A stretch of 50,319 bases of DNA from Desulfitibacter sp. BRH_c19 (GTDB taxonomy: Bacteria > Bacillota > DSM-16504 > Desulfitibacterales > Desulfitibacteraceae): NCBI GenBank assembly GCA_001515945.1, contig LOER01000006.1, positions 1 to 50,319 on the forward strand, read 5' to 3'. The notes below the pieces were generated by a model. The model saw only the letters and a list, made by a program, of their open reading frames with translations. It had not been told where the DNA came from and made no database searches. The translations under genes were made by a program, and so were the position numbers. Below, piece after piece: positions 9,001-16,606 of this stretch; position 1 is the stretch's first letter; each line of letters opens with the position of its first letter.

Positions 9001-9456
9001 ATGGATAGATTTCATCGTGGATTAGTGGCAGGTATAGTTGGTGGAGTGGCTATGAACCTATGGACTGCTTTTGCAGTCACAATTCTAAACTTAGAAATTA
9101 TTAGATTTATTGATTGGGCAGGTGTCATACTGTATGGTTCACCACCTGACACGCATTTTAAAGGCTTCTATGCTTTAATAATCCAGTTAACATGGGTAGG
9201 CTTGCTTGGGGTAGTGTTCGCCTACTTAATGCGTTATACAACATCAAGAGGATATTTAATAAAGGGAGCATTTTATGGAGTTGTAGTAGGTCTAATAATT
9301 TATGCTATCCCAACTATTTTTCAGACACCTCATATTGCTAATGCAAGTATAGAAACAGTTTTGTCTAATCACACAGGGGGACTCATTTGGGGCTTATTAA
9401 TGGCACAAACACTTCGCTGGCTTGATAAGAGAGGTTCCTTAGAAACGGTGGACTAA
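9001..9456 (+). CDS. Multi-pass membrane protein of unknown function
   Basis: A 151-residue protein with about four membrane segments: FHRGLVAGIVGGVAMNLW, IIQLTWVGLLGVVFAYLM, LIKGAFYGVVVGLIIYAIP and GGLIWGLLMAQTL. Start ATG with ATAGGAGGAACTCTTCT. It shares its plan with the preceding gene, including TSRGYLIKG against GKSGYIIKG, and lies 101 bases after it, so the three genes 7643-9456 look like a tandem family. No catalytic motif was seen. Confidence 0.8.
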   Translation: MDRFHRGLVAGIVGGVAMNLWTAFAVTILNLEIIRFIDWAGVILYGSPPDTHFKGFYALIIQLTWVGLLGVVFAYLMRYTTSRGYLIKGAFYGVVVGLIIYAIPTIFQTPHIANASIETVLSNHTGGLIWGLLMAQTLRWLDKRGSLETVD

Positions 9457-9810
9457 CCTGTCCCGACTTTCTTTGTGAAAATTATATTTTATTCTTTGGG
9501 GTGCATTAGCTGGGTCCCTCAGATAGTTAGACTGTATCTTATTAAAAAGATTCATTAGCCATAAGTGATAATTTAACTCCAAAATAGATACTACTTAATA
9601 TAATGATCAGTAATTGCATAACCAATGATAGTTTGGTGAAAATGCTTATTATTAGGTATTCCAAAGGATGAAAATAAGGTAATTGATCATGAATAAAAAA
9701 TTAGAAAAGACCTTATCAAGAAAGGAGATATCCTGTGCCAATTTCCATATTCAAACAATCAAAGGGGCAAAAAGAACAAATAGATATTAAAGAATCAATG
9801 TAGTGAACCT
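9457..9810 (+). other. Intergenic stretch with two doubtful tiny frames
   Basis: No convincing gene. A 22-codon frame (9735-9803, GTG start after AAAGGAG) and a 33-codon frame (9689-9790) overlap each other in different phases. Neither resembles a known protein. They may be remnants. Confidence 0.3.
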
Positions 9811-10089
9811 CTAATATTTCTCCGCTTTCGTCCACATCACTTGGCTCAGATTTATTACTAGTTTCATTTTGCTATAATTAATAGCAGCTTCCTTTTCATC
9901 TTCTTGATTAGTGTTTGATTCCTCTACATCTATACCTTCCTCAATAAGAATATCTCCATTTTCTAGCATTTCCTGTTCTGAACCAGAATCAATAACGGCT
10001 GCAGCAAAGAATGTGAGAAAGGCTATCGTAAAGATAGCCTTATTTCTCTTTGCTTTTCCAGTTTTTTTAATTAACGTTACCAAAAACAT
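9811..10089 (-). CDS. Small hypothetical protein with N-terminal membrane segment
   Basis: A 92-residue frame with a basic start (KKTGKAKRNK), one hydrophobic segment (AIFTIAFLTFFAAAV) and an acidic tail rich in Glu/Asp. That is the shape of a small signal-anchored protein. There is no good ribosome site before its ATG, and a small hairpin (10021-10039) sits inside it, so it may not be expressed. It overlaps the tiny frame upstream in another phase. Not recognised. Confidence 0.35.
   Translation of the reverse strand: MFLVTLIKKTGKAKRNKAIFTIAFLTFFAAAVIDSGSEQEMLENGDILIEEGIDVEESNTNQEDEKEAAINYSKMKLVINLSQVMWTKAEKY
10021..10039 (-). terminator. Possible weak terminator of the ECF operon
   Basis: GGCTATC and GATAGCC form a 7-bp stem with a 5-base loop, followed on the minus strand by TTTCT only. 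It lies 130 bases past the last clear gene of the sigma operon. The T-run is poor. Confidence 0.35.
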
Positions 10090-10144
10090 TACTAAGAAAA
10101 CCTAAGGGGGTTAGTAAACCTGCTATTCCCATTAATGCATACAT
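10067..10144 (-). CDS. 25-residue hydrophobic peptide
   Basis: ATG preceded by AAAGGAG at 12 bases, encoding MYALMGIAGLLTPLGFLSN and a short VFGNVN tail. It is a single membrane-spanning peptide right after the stop of the preceding gene of the ECF operon. Small hydrophobic peptides at operon ends are plausible but this could be chance or the truncated start of a longer gene. Not recognised. Confidence 0.35.
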   Translation of the reverse strand: MYALMGIAGLLTPLGFLSNVFGNVN

Positions 10145-10168
10145 ATTATAGTTCGACTCCTTTGCCAG

Positions 10169-11149
10169 TTAGTTGCCTTTATTTCCCCAAGTACTAGTTC
10201 CAAATTTGGAAGTAACAACTGCACCTAGTACTAAGGATTTGACAAAGAATAGTATTACTACTCCTGCAAAGGGTATTTGCCTAAACAAAGCGATTATGAT
10301 CAAACCTACTAATACTGCTATTCCCAAACTAATATTGTGACCAAGCCTGTTAAAGAGCTTTCTTCCTAGTAATAGGCCAAGTGCCGCAAGACCCATTAAC
10401 TGAGTAAACCATAATGCCAGCCAGAATATGGGTATCAATGGAATTCCAAGAATGGTTATTAAAAGTGCAATGGTAATTGGAAGAGCCAAGAGCTTTATAA
10501 GAAGACCTATTCCAAAGGATTTGGGTCCATCATTACAAATTCTGTCAATTATATTTTCAGTATTCCTTGGCAGTAAAATGGCAATTAACCAGCCAAGTGC
10601 AACCATCAGAATGCTACCAACAATTTTGATCCACCAGGTTATTCCTGTAAACACATCATGGCTGGTATCTCTGAAAAAATGAGGGCTCTTTATAATAATG
10701 TCAGATGGATTATTATAAATTTTAATCTCTCCACTTACTGTGGCACTAGGATGCTTGCTTACTTTTCCGCCTAGGACAACTATGTCTCCATTTACTACAG
10801 CATTTTCTCCTAAGGCAACTCCACCCCCAAAAGCAACTACATTTCCTGCAACTGGTCCATCTAGATTGACGCCACCGCCAAAGGCTACTGTATCACCTTT
10901 TATAATTCCTGTGGATCTCACAGACCCACCAAAGGCAACTACGCTATTGACTGCACCTTCAACTTTAACAGGCCCTCCAAATGCGACCACATTTTGAGCT
11001 GTTTGTTCGTCTCCAACCTTAACTCCCCCGCCAAATCTTACAATATCATCGGCAGCAAAAGTTGCGGTTGGCATTAATAGCATTGCACCTAATAGCAATA
11101 GGCAAAATATAAAAATTTTATTATTATTTCTCATCATTATTTTCTTCAT
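10169..11149 (-). CDS. Secreted/membrane protein with V-x-F-G-G repeat domain
   Basis: A 326-residue protein. A signal peptide ends near TATFAADD. About 120 residues follow made of short repeats VVAFGGxVxxxG with one unit per strand turn, as in polymer-forming bactofilin-type beta-helices. Then come three to four membrane segments (IVGSILMVALGWLIAILLP, LLALPITIALLITILGIPLIPIFWLALWF split over two helices, LGIAVLVGLIIIALF) in the C-terminal half. The ATG at 11149 is chosen because GGAGGAAAGTG precedes it. It overlaps the preceding gene by 26 bases. It is a clear paralogue of that gene. Controlled by the ECF sigma pair upstream, an envelope-stress or envelope-shape role is likely but is inference. 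Confidence 0.75.
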   Translation of the reverse strand: MKKIMMRNNNKIFIFCLLLLGAMLLMPTATFAADDIVRFGGGVKVGDEQTAQNVVAFGGPVKVEGAVNSVVAFGGSVRSTGIIKGDTVAFGGGVNLDGPVAGNVVAFGGGVALGENAVVNGDIVVLGGKVSKHPSATVSGEIKIYNNPSDIIIKSPHFFRDTSHDVFTGITWWIKIVGSILMVALGWLIAILLPRNTENIIDRICNDGPKSFGIGLLIKLLALPITIALLITILGIPLIPIFWLALWFTQLMGLAALGLLLGRKLFNRLGHNISLGIAVLVGLIIIALFRQIPFAGVVILFFVKSLVLGAVVTSKFGTSTWGNKGN

Positions 11150-12203
11150 CACTTTCCTCCTCCACATCCTTAATCTCTTGCGAAATATCTTCAGAAACAT
11201 CTTCCTTGTTTCTATTATCAGTTTCATTCCCTGTTAGCGAAGCAGGAGTAGACACTTGAACTAGTTTCTCTTTTTTTGCAAACCATGGTCTATTTGTACC
11301 AAATTTTGTAGTCAAGATAACTCCCAGACCAAAAATTGCGATTACCGGGATGACTAACCAGCCCACTATTGGTGCTTTGCTAACAAGCCACAGCACGAAG
11401 ATACCCAGTAGCCCTTCAACCAATAAGTTTGGCTCCTTTGCCCAGTTAAAGGTATTTCTTAGTATAGGCCTTAATCTAGCACTACCAAGTGCCACAGCAG
11501 ACACCAATGCGCCAAGTAAAATGATAACAGGTACCAGTATACCCATCAATATTGCTACCGGAATACCTATTATTGTTAATGTAAGTACCAGCATTGTAAA
11601 TGGATATATAATCCAAGCTGCCAGACCTATTAAGAATGTTCTAAATAAATCTTTACTAAGCTCTAATGACATTGTATTAAGATGCCTGGGAAATATACTT
11701 GCTCCTAAGGCAATTAAACCCAGAAGTCCAAGTAACTGCATTATTGAAGAAAAAAAGGTATTAGTACCTCCGCTTCGATAATTGTGATTTACTACGCTTG
11801 GGTTTGTAGGCACAAAATTATCATGTGTTCTAGAATACTTTTCTAAAACTTCTAATTCTCCAAGATTTTCAGCAGCAACTATTTTGCCACCAATTACAGC
11901 AGTATCCTTTTTTAACACATCACCTTTGAATACTACCACATCACCTGTAACTACCGAGCCATCTGACAGGGTAACATTTCCCAAAAAGCTGACCACGTCT
12001 CCCTGTACGTGACCCAAAACTGTAATGTCACCATTAAAGCTTACAACAGCACCACTTACTACATCCTCTTCACCTATAACAATGTCTCCGCCAAATTGTA
12101 CTATATCATTCTTATGCTCCTCTGCAAGAGAAATTCCTGCGGGAACAAGTAGGATTATTAATAGTACTGCAATAAATAATATGCTTCTATGTCCTCTTTT
12201 CAT
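11124..12203 (-). CDS. Secreted/membrane protein with V-x-F-x-G repeat domain
   Basis: A 359-residue precursor with a signal peptide (ILFIAVLLIILLVPAGISLAEE). A repeat domain with units such as VVSFNGDITVLGHVQGD and VVVFKGDV follows, then three to four membrane segments (LLGLLGLIALGASIF, FLIGLAAWIIYPFTMLVLTL, VIILLGALVSAVALG), and an acidic tail rich in Glu/Asp ending EENNDEK. The second ATG (12203) is preferred, since GGAG lies 9 bases before it, while the first ATG abuts GGAG. The domain order is the same as in the next gene, which overlaps it. Polymer-forming cytoskeletal proteins are the nearest recollected family for the repeats, but the extracellular signal peptide and membrane tail differ from cytosolic bactofilins. 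Confidence 0.75.
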   Translation of the reverse strand: MKRGHRSILFIAVLLIILLVPAGISLAEEHKNDIVQFGGDIVIGEEDVVSGAVVSFNGDITVLGHVQGDVVSFLGNVTLSDGSVVTGDVVVFKGDVLKKDTAVIGGKIVAAENLGELEVLEKYSRTHDNFVPTNPSVVNHNYRSGGTNTFFSSIMQLLGLLGLIALGASIFPRHLNTMSLELSKDLFRTFLIGLAAWIIYPFTMLVLTLTIIGIPVAILMGILVPVIILLGALVSAVALGSARLRPILRNTFNWAKEPNLLVEGLLGIFVLWLVSKAPIVGWLVIPVIAIFGLGVILTTKFGTNRPWFAKKEKLVQVSTPASLTGNETDNRNKEDVSEDISQEIKDVEEESDEENNDEK

Positions 12204-12215
12204 TACCTTCATCTC

Positions 12216-12779
12216 CTAATTTAATATAAATCTTTCTCTTGTTTTTAACAAATATATTAACGCAGCAAAACAAGCGATAATAACTACCGTTACTTGAATA
12301 AAATTAGTTAGTATAAATAATAAGCTTTGCTCCCAGAATGTACTAAACAGAACAACCCAATAGGCAATATCTTTTATTAGGCCTATTGCCTGAGTCACAA
12401 TTAAACCCTGGGATATGGTCACCCAGAAACCGGGTAAAACCAGAACTCCCCAGACACCTAATGTTAATATTACTACCCCCGTTATTAGAACCAATACCCA
12501 ATTTGGTAGTTTTGGAAACACCATGCTCGTAGAAAAACTCTCAGCCATCTCTGTTTCAGTTTGCATCAGTAGTTCCCAATCAATGGTTGAAAAGTCTACA
12601 GGTAACTCCACTACATCCATTTCAAAAAGACCATTCTCAATCTGTTGTAATTCAAACCATAAGGATGAGCAGGTAGGACACTGCTGGCAATGGGAATCAA
12701 TAATTTCTCTTTGCTTAAGCATTTTCTCAGGTTCATCTAATACTTGATGCATTAATAATCCAATATTTTTGCAGTCCAT
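12216..12779 (-). CDS. Zinc-finger anti-sigma factor
   Basis: A 187-residue protein. The N-terminal part has H-C-x2-C-x2-C (SHCQQCPTC, about residues 30-38), the core of the zinc-binding anti-sigma (ZAS/zf-HC2) domain that clamps ECF sigma factors. Three membrane segments follow (WVLVLITGVVILTLGVWG onward). ATG at 12779 is used. It comes one base after the sigma gene's TAG stop and has GGGAG eight bases upstream. A GTG at 12788 is also in frame. The adjacent sigma gene and the membrane anchor make it the cognate anti-sigma factor. Confidence 0.85.
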   Translation of the reverse strand: MDCKNIGLLMHQVLDEPEKMLKQREIIDSHCQQCPTCSSLWFELQQIENGLFEMDVVELPVDFSTIDWELLMQTETEMAESFSTSMVFPKLPNWVLVLITGVVILTLGVWGVLVLPGFWVTISQGLIVTQAIGLIKDIAYWVVLFSTFWEQSLLFILTNFIQVTVVIIACFAALIYLLKTRERFILN

Positions 12780-12780
12780 T

Positions 12781-13335
12781 CTACCCACTCCCTTCTCTTT
12801 TGGTTTCTAAAAGATGACCCCTTAACATTTCTCTTGCTCGATAAAGCTTTGTTTTTACCGTACTAACTGGTTGCTTTAAAATATCTGCTATTTCCTCAAA
12901 TGTTAATTCATTTATATATTTTAAAATTACTACCACCCTGTAAGACTCAGGCAGAAGATTGATCTTTGAATTAATATCCTGACTTAGTTCCTTAACTTCA
13001 AATGCTTTCTCCGGCAGCAAGTCAGCTCTCTTTTCTATTTGGATTGCTTGATCTTCCTTCAGCATTAGCAATTCTTTTTTCTTTCGCAAATAGTCAATGC
13101 ATGTATTTGTAGCAATACGGTAAATCCAGGTTGTTATTTTAACACTTCTATCATAGGTGGCAAAACTTTTATATACCTTTAAAAAGATCTCCTGAGTCAG
13201 ATCCTTTGCCTCTTCCTTGTCTCCTACCATTTTAACTGCCAGTCTGTATACTGGCACCTGTAGTTGTTTAACAAGGACATTGAAGTATTCTTTTTGACCT
13301 TTAAAAATCTTTTCTACACAAACATCTAAATCCAA
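12781..13335 (-). CDS. ECF-type RNA polymerase sigma factor
   Basis: A 184-residue sigma-70 family protein of ECF length. Region 2 contains YRLAVKMVGDKEEAKDLTQEIFLKVYKS and TWIYRIATNTCIDYLRKKK. Region 4 contains LLPESYRVVVILKYINELT with the helix-turn-helix FEEIADILKQPVSTVKTKLYRAREML. The start is a TTG at 13335 after AAGGGATCTGGG. The promoter upstream matches the TGAAAC/CGTA class used by SigW-like ECF factors, so it probably drives its own operon: sigma, anti-sigma, then the two repeat/membrane proteins. Confidence 0.93.
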   Translation of the reverse strand: MDLDVCVEKIFKGQKEYFNVLVKQLQVPVYRLAVKMVGDKEEAKDLTQEIFLKVYKSFATYDRSVKITTWIYRIATNTCIDYLRKKKELLMLKEDQAIQIEKRADLLPEKAFEVKELSQDINSKINLLPESYRVVVILKYINELTFEEIADILKQPVSTVKTKLYRAREMLRGHLLETKREGSG

Positions 13336-13368
13336 CCCAGATCCCTTCCTTCGCCACCTACTAATCTA

Positions 13369-13395
13369 TACGAATACGTTCCATAAATAGTTTCA
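13369..13395 (-). promoter_or_regulatory. ECF-type promoter of the sigma operon
   Basis: On the minus strand TGAAAC (13395-13390), 17 bases, then CGTA (13372-13369). This equals the SigW/SigX-type consensus and lies 34 bases before the TTG start. It suggests autoregulation. Confidence 0.7.
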
Positions 13396-13416
13396 TTTTA
13401 TCTTTTAAAAAAATTA

Positions 13417-13446
13417 AGAAAAAAAAAGCCACTTAAGTGTGACTTT
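13417..13446 (-). terminator. Terminator after the 180-residue protein gene
   Basis: Minus-strand stem AAGTCAC/GTGGCTT (one T-G pair) with loop ACTTAA and a following run of nine T. It ends the gene at 13452 and insulates the ECF promoter. Confidence 0.75.
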
Positions 13447-13451
13447 TTCTT

Positions 13452-13994
13452 CTAATTTTGCCAAAACTCCTCTTCATCCCAAAATGCTATACCAGACAGA
13501 CCAGAAAATTCATCTAAACGAGAGTTTACCAGTTCTCCACCTTTAAAAAATAGGTATAAGCCTGTTGGATCTTCATCAAATGGATGATATACCCACATTT
13601 CCTTACTATTTTCTGGATTTGCTGCAATACTCCTAACAAGTACAGGCGGCTCTCCAAGGGTTTCTCTTATTTCACTTATAGATTTACCCAGAAGAGTTGT
13701 CTCTTCAGCTGCAGGAAAGAATTGTTCCCAACCAGCTTTAGGTTTACGAGATATTTCAGTTTCAGTTGGAACCTGATCATTTGGAACCTGATCATCTGGT
13801 GATTCGTTTGGCTCTTCGTCCGGCGGGTCTTTTACTTGGCCTTCCTCTACCTGCTGCCTCAATTCTACTATCTCTTGATTAAGTCTATCGACTTCATCAG
13901 TCCAAGTAGAATTTTGCCACCAGTAAACTCCACCACCAATAATAATTGCTGTTATTAAGACAGCAGCTAAGATACTTCCAAGATTCCTATCCAT
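13452..13994 (-). CDS. Signal-anchored protein of unknown function
   Basis: A 180-residue protein with one N-terminal membrane segment (ILAAVLITAIIIGGGVYWW) and a short coiled coil (VDRLNQEIVELRQQVEEG). A Pro/Asp/Glu-rich linker follows, with the repeated DDQVPNDQVP. The C-terminal domain reads LLGKSISEIRETLGEPP, then MWVYHPF and LYLFFKGGELVNSRLDE. That last part recalls the small BamE/SmpA-like fold (G-x-S-x-x-E-V-x-x-x-L-G-x-P), which is widespread in envelope proteins. It would face outward. A function is not known. Confidence 0.7.
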   Translation of the reverse strand: MDRNLGSILAAVLITAIIIGGGVYWWQNSTWTDEVDRLNQEIVELRQQVEEGQVKDPPDEEPNESPDDQVPNDQVPTETEISRKPKAGWEQFFPAAEETTLLGKSISEIRETLGEPPVLVRSIAANPENSKEMWVYHPFDEDPTGLYLFFKGGELVNSRLDEFSGLSGIAFWDEEEFWQN

Positions 13995-14079
13995 ATCTTA
14001 TCTCCTTCATTAAAGATGATATCACCTTTTTATTCTATTTTAACAGCAATGCCTAAATACTATACAAAAATTTAGTTCA

Positions 14080-14763
14080 CTATTTAGCATACTTTTCATT
14101 ATATAGTTTTTCATCATAAGGAGCTTTTCTTCCTGGACATTCTTCTTTTGGACAAAGCATGCAGTTCTTATAATTTGTTTCTGTTGGAAAATATATGCCA
14201 GATACTGATTTAATAGGTGTCATGAGAAAACTAGATTTAAGCTCCACGCCGATTAGTTCCTTAGGATCATCTAGAAGTTGAAAAAGTTCCTTTTGTTGAC
14301 TAATGGGCCAGTCCCCCAATGAGCCTGGATTCATTTCTGCAATTTTACCCATTTCATACTTATCCTTTAAATGCTTAGTAAGGGCATTCCTTGCCGACCT
14401 TAACCCTAGTTCCTTAATTGCATCTACCCAAAATACTTCTAGCATATCTGTAAAACCTTCTGACCATTTTTCCAATTCATACCCACAGGTAGCAACATAT
14501 GCGAATACCCTGTTCACTTTTTCTAAGTTAACACGTAAGACACGACTGGAAAACTTTATCCCATCAATAACAACAGTATCATCACCTTTGTCCTCTATAT
14601 ATGCTAATTTATATAGAACCTTCAAATTTGCAACATTTTCTGCTTCCTGGACAAGTTGTTTTAATCGTTTTACATAAGAAGTGCCTTCTTTGATACGTAA
14701 TCTGGTAAGTAACTCTTCAAAATCCAAATCAAATTTAATATTTTCTATTATAGTAAAGCCCAA
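14080..14763 (-). CDS. Stand-alone cobalamin-dependent methionine synthase activation-domain protein
   Basis: A 227-residue protein. Blocks VFAYVATCGYELEKW, MNPGSLGDWPISQQKELFQLL, LMTPIKSVSGIYF and a C-terminal cysteine set CMLCPKEECPGRK match the AdoMet-binding activation domain of MetH as found in small free-standing proteins of anaerobes. In MetH this domain reductively remethylates oxidised cob(II)alamin. Here it may reactivate a separate corrinoid protein, for example of MetH or an MttB-type system. The start is TTG at 14763, seven bases after AGGGGGGAT. A longer frame to 14802 would overlap the previous gene and lacks a site. Co-directional with the small membrane protein gene 13 bases upstream. 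Confidence 0.8.
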   Translation of the reverse strand: MGFTIIENIKFDLDFEELLTRLRIKEGTSYVKRLKQLVQEAENVANLKVLYKLAYIEDKGDDTVVIDGIKFSSRVLRVNLEKVNRVFAYVATCGYELEKWSEGFTDMLEVFWVDAIKELGLRSARNALTKHLKDKYEMGKIAEMNPGSLGDWPISQQKELFQLLDDPKELIGVELKSSFLMTPIKSVSGIYFPTETNYKNCMLCPKEECPGRKAPYDEKLYNEKYAK

Positions 14764-14776
14764 TTTTAAATCCCCC

Positions 14777-15055
14777 CTATTTTTCTTCTTTGCTTTTCTC
14801 AATAGATAATGCTGTTGTTAAAGAAGACATAGCTACCAGCACCCCGAAAAAGGCATAAAACATAAAAGTGGCACTTTGAGCACCATCAGATAATATAGCC
14901 CTAACTCCCATACCACAAGCTAAGATAAGTCCCACTAACACAGGTACATACTTTACCTTTTTATTATTATCATATTTTTTGGCTAAACTAAAGGTTAAGG
15001 AAGATGATATAAATACGCTTATTAAAGCATAGGCAAAAAATTCAAGTTTACTCAT
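14777..15055 (-). CDS. Small three-helix membrane protein
   Basis: A 92-residue protein with three hydrophobic segments (FFAYALISVFISSSLTFSL, YVPVLVGLILACGMGV, ATFMFYAFFGVLVAMSSL) and a charged tail. ATG with GGGAGGGAGGAACCAGT in front. It precedes the activation-domain gene and is probably co-transcribed with it. Not recognised. Confidence 0.75.
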   Translation of the reverse strand: MSKLEFFAYALISVFISSSLTFSLAKKYDNNKKVKYVPVLVGLILACGMGVRAILSDGAQSATFMFYAFFGVLVAMSSLTTALSIEKSKEEK

Positions 15056-15113
15056 ACTGGTTCCTCCCTCCCATAATATAAATTGTTTGTTTTACAACAC
15101 GCAAACGACTGGT

Positions 15114-15371
15114 TCAACCTCCGGCTCGCATAAACTTCAAGCGAAAATCAGCTAGCAAATCTTTCAAGGATTCTTTGGGAGCAGTAAAAGCTATTTCAAC
15201 AGCTATCAGTTTTATTGAACACAATACACATGGTTTTTCATCACCAAGCTCAACTAGCCAATCTGAACCATAAAACCTTTTTTCTTCGTAAGAAAACTTA
15301 CTCAAGCTTTTAAAGTATTCCACAAATTCTCTCCTAGAAACACCCCTCATTTCAATTCTTTTAGTAACTAT
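15114..15371 (-). CDS. Small conserved-looking protein of unknown function, possible AUA start
   Basis: A protein of about 85 residues with RGVSRREFVEYFKSL near the start, YGSDWLVELGDE in the middle and LADFRLKFMRAGG at the end. It looks like a compact alpha/beta domain and I recall similar short proteins in Clostridia, without a function. The excellent AGGAGG site (15380-15385) is 8 bases before an in-frame ATA at 15371, giving (M)VTKRIEMRGVSRREF. The first ATG (15350) is 29 bases from that site. An ATA start is therefore likely, unless the annotation of the 5' end is wrong. Confidence 0.6.
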   Translation of the reverse strand: MVTKRIEMRGVSRREFVEYFKSLSKFSYEEKRFYGSDWLVELGDEKPCVLCSIKLIAVEIAFTAPKESLKDLLADFRLKFMRAGG

Positions 15372-15532
15372 TGGTGTAACCTCCTGAATAAATAGTATTT
15401 ACCTATATTTACTTAATACTATTTCTCCACATTCTCATTTATATCCTTCTAAGTAGCATTCTAAAGATCTTTATAATCATTTTTCCAAATTAATATTTGC
15501 AAATAAATATTTGCAAAAAAATTGCAATAAAC

Positions 15533-15559
15533 TGCAACTTTTTTGTGTTTTTTAGTGTA
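15533..15559 (+). promoter_or_regulatory. ECF-type promoter before the second sigma gene
   Basis: TGCAAC, 17 bases, TGTA: close to the TGAAAC/CGTA pattern, 35 bases before the GTG start. Just upstream TATTTGCAA is repeated twice (15494-15515). Confidence 0.5.
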
Positions 15560-15593
15560 TAACATAGTTAGGGTTGTTATAAGAGGTGAAATC

Positions 15594-16172
15594 GTGGATA
15601 TTAATGTTGGACTAGTAAAAAGGTGTAAGAATAATGACAGGGCTGCATTTGATAGTTTGCTAAGCAAATATGAGCGGTATCTATATAACATTTGTTATGG
15701 ATATACCTTCAACCAGGATGAAGCACTTGATATAATGCAGGAGGTTTATATAAAAATATTTCGCCACATACATGGCTTTGATGAAACTCGCCCCTTCCTA
15801 CCCTGGTTGAAAAAAATAGCTATTAATACCTGCTTAAGCTACAAAAGAGATAGTAAAAAGGTTAAGCAAATATCTTTGGATCAGGAAGCTGGTGTAAATG
15901 AAGGGTCAACCTTGTTGGATTGCCTAGCTGCTGCAGATGATACTGAAGAAACTGCACTATATAATGATACACAAGAAATAGTTATCAAATCATTGCAAAC
16001 ACTTCCTGACAACTATCGTATACCCTTAACCTTAAGGTATATGGAAAACATGAGCTATGAGGAAATTGCTACTGTTTTAAGGCAACCCATAGGTACTATC
16101 AAAAATAGTGTTTTTAGAGCTAGAAATCTATTGAAGAAAAGTCTTCAATCTTACGGAATACTGGAGGTATAA
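15594..16172 (+). CDS. ECF-type RNA polymerase sigma factor
   Basis: A 192-residue ECF sigma factor. Region 2 shows YNICYGYTFNQDEALDIMQEVYIKIFRHI and FLPWLKKIAINTCLSYKR. Region 4 shows LPDNYRIPLTLRYMENMSYEEIATVL with RQPIGTIKNSVFRARNLLK. The GTG start is chosen because GAGGTGAAATC stands before it. The anti-sigma gene follows three bases after the stop. The promoter motif upstream suggests autoregulation. Position before DUF2953 and ytfJ links it loosely to sporulation or envelope functions. Confidence 0.92.
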   Translation: MDINVGLVKRCKNNDRAAFDSLLSKYERYLYNICYGYTFNQDEALDIMQEVYIKIFRHIHGFDETRPFLPWLKKIAINTCLSYKRDSKKVKQISLDQEAGVNEGSTLLDCLAAADDTEETALYNDTQEIVIKSLQTLPDNYRIPLTLRYMENMSYEEIATVLRQPIGTIKNSVFRARNLLKKSLQSYGILEV

Positions 16173-16175
16173 AAA

Positions 16176-16595
16176 ATGTGTAAGATGGATAAAGATTTAC
16201 TGCAAAAGTATATCGATAAAGATATTGCCCCACTTGAAAAAATAGTGCTGGAGAATCATCTTTTAAGTTGTCCTGAATGCCGTAAGGATATAAATCAGCT
16301 AAAGGTAATGGATTGGGACTTAAATAATCTAGATATACCTGAGGTTCCCAAAGAGCTAGCTTCTATCCGTTCCTCTGCACTAGATACTTATTTTGTAGCA
16401 TTAGATAAAGAAGATACCTCCTTTGAAAGTAAGGACATCTTGAATTTTCAATATAAAAACTTAAAAAACACAGTAAGCTTTATAAACTATCTGCCCGGCA
16501 AAAAAATGGTTCAAAATGCATTTAAAAAAACAACTACAAGTAGCAATAGAGAAACAAAAAATAAGTCTTTGCTTTCTAAAATCATTGGGTTATAG
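16176..16595 (+). CDS. Zinc-finger anti-sigma factor, apparently soluble
   Basis: A 139-residue protein with an N-terminal H-x3-C-x2-C motif (NHLLSCPEC, about residues 28-36) typical of zf-HC2 anti-sigma domains. The rest is polar and ends in a Lys-rich tail. There is no membrane segment, unlike most ECF anti-sigmas, so it is either soluble or membrane-associated through its basic tail. ATG with GGAGGTATAAAAA. It lies between the sigma gene and DUF2953 and ends 11 bases before the latter. Confidence 0.8.
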   Translation: MCKMDKDLLQKYIDKDIAPLEKIVLENHLLSCPECRKDINQLKVMDWDLNNLDIPEVPKELASIRSSALDTYFVALDKEDTSFESKDILNFQYKNLKNTVSFINYLPGKKMVQNAFKKTTTSSNRETKNKSLLSKIIGL

Positions 16596-16606
16596 GTGGT
16601 GGACCA

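Noticed and set aside
9689-9803. Two tiny overlapping plus-strand frames (33 and 22 codons)
   Set aside because: Only one has a good ribosome site and neither resembles a protein; not enough to call a gene.
15100-15125. tRNA-like GGTTCAACC near 15114
   Set aside because: It lies in the end of a protein gene and no acceptor or anticodon arms are present.
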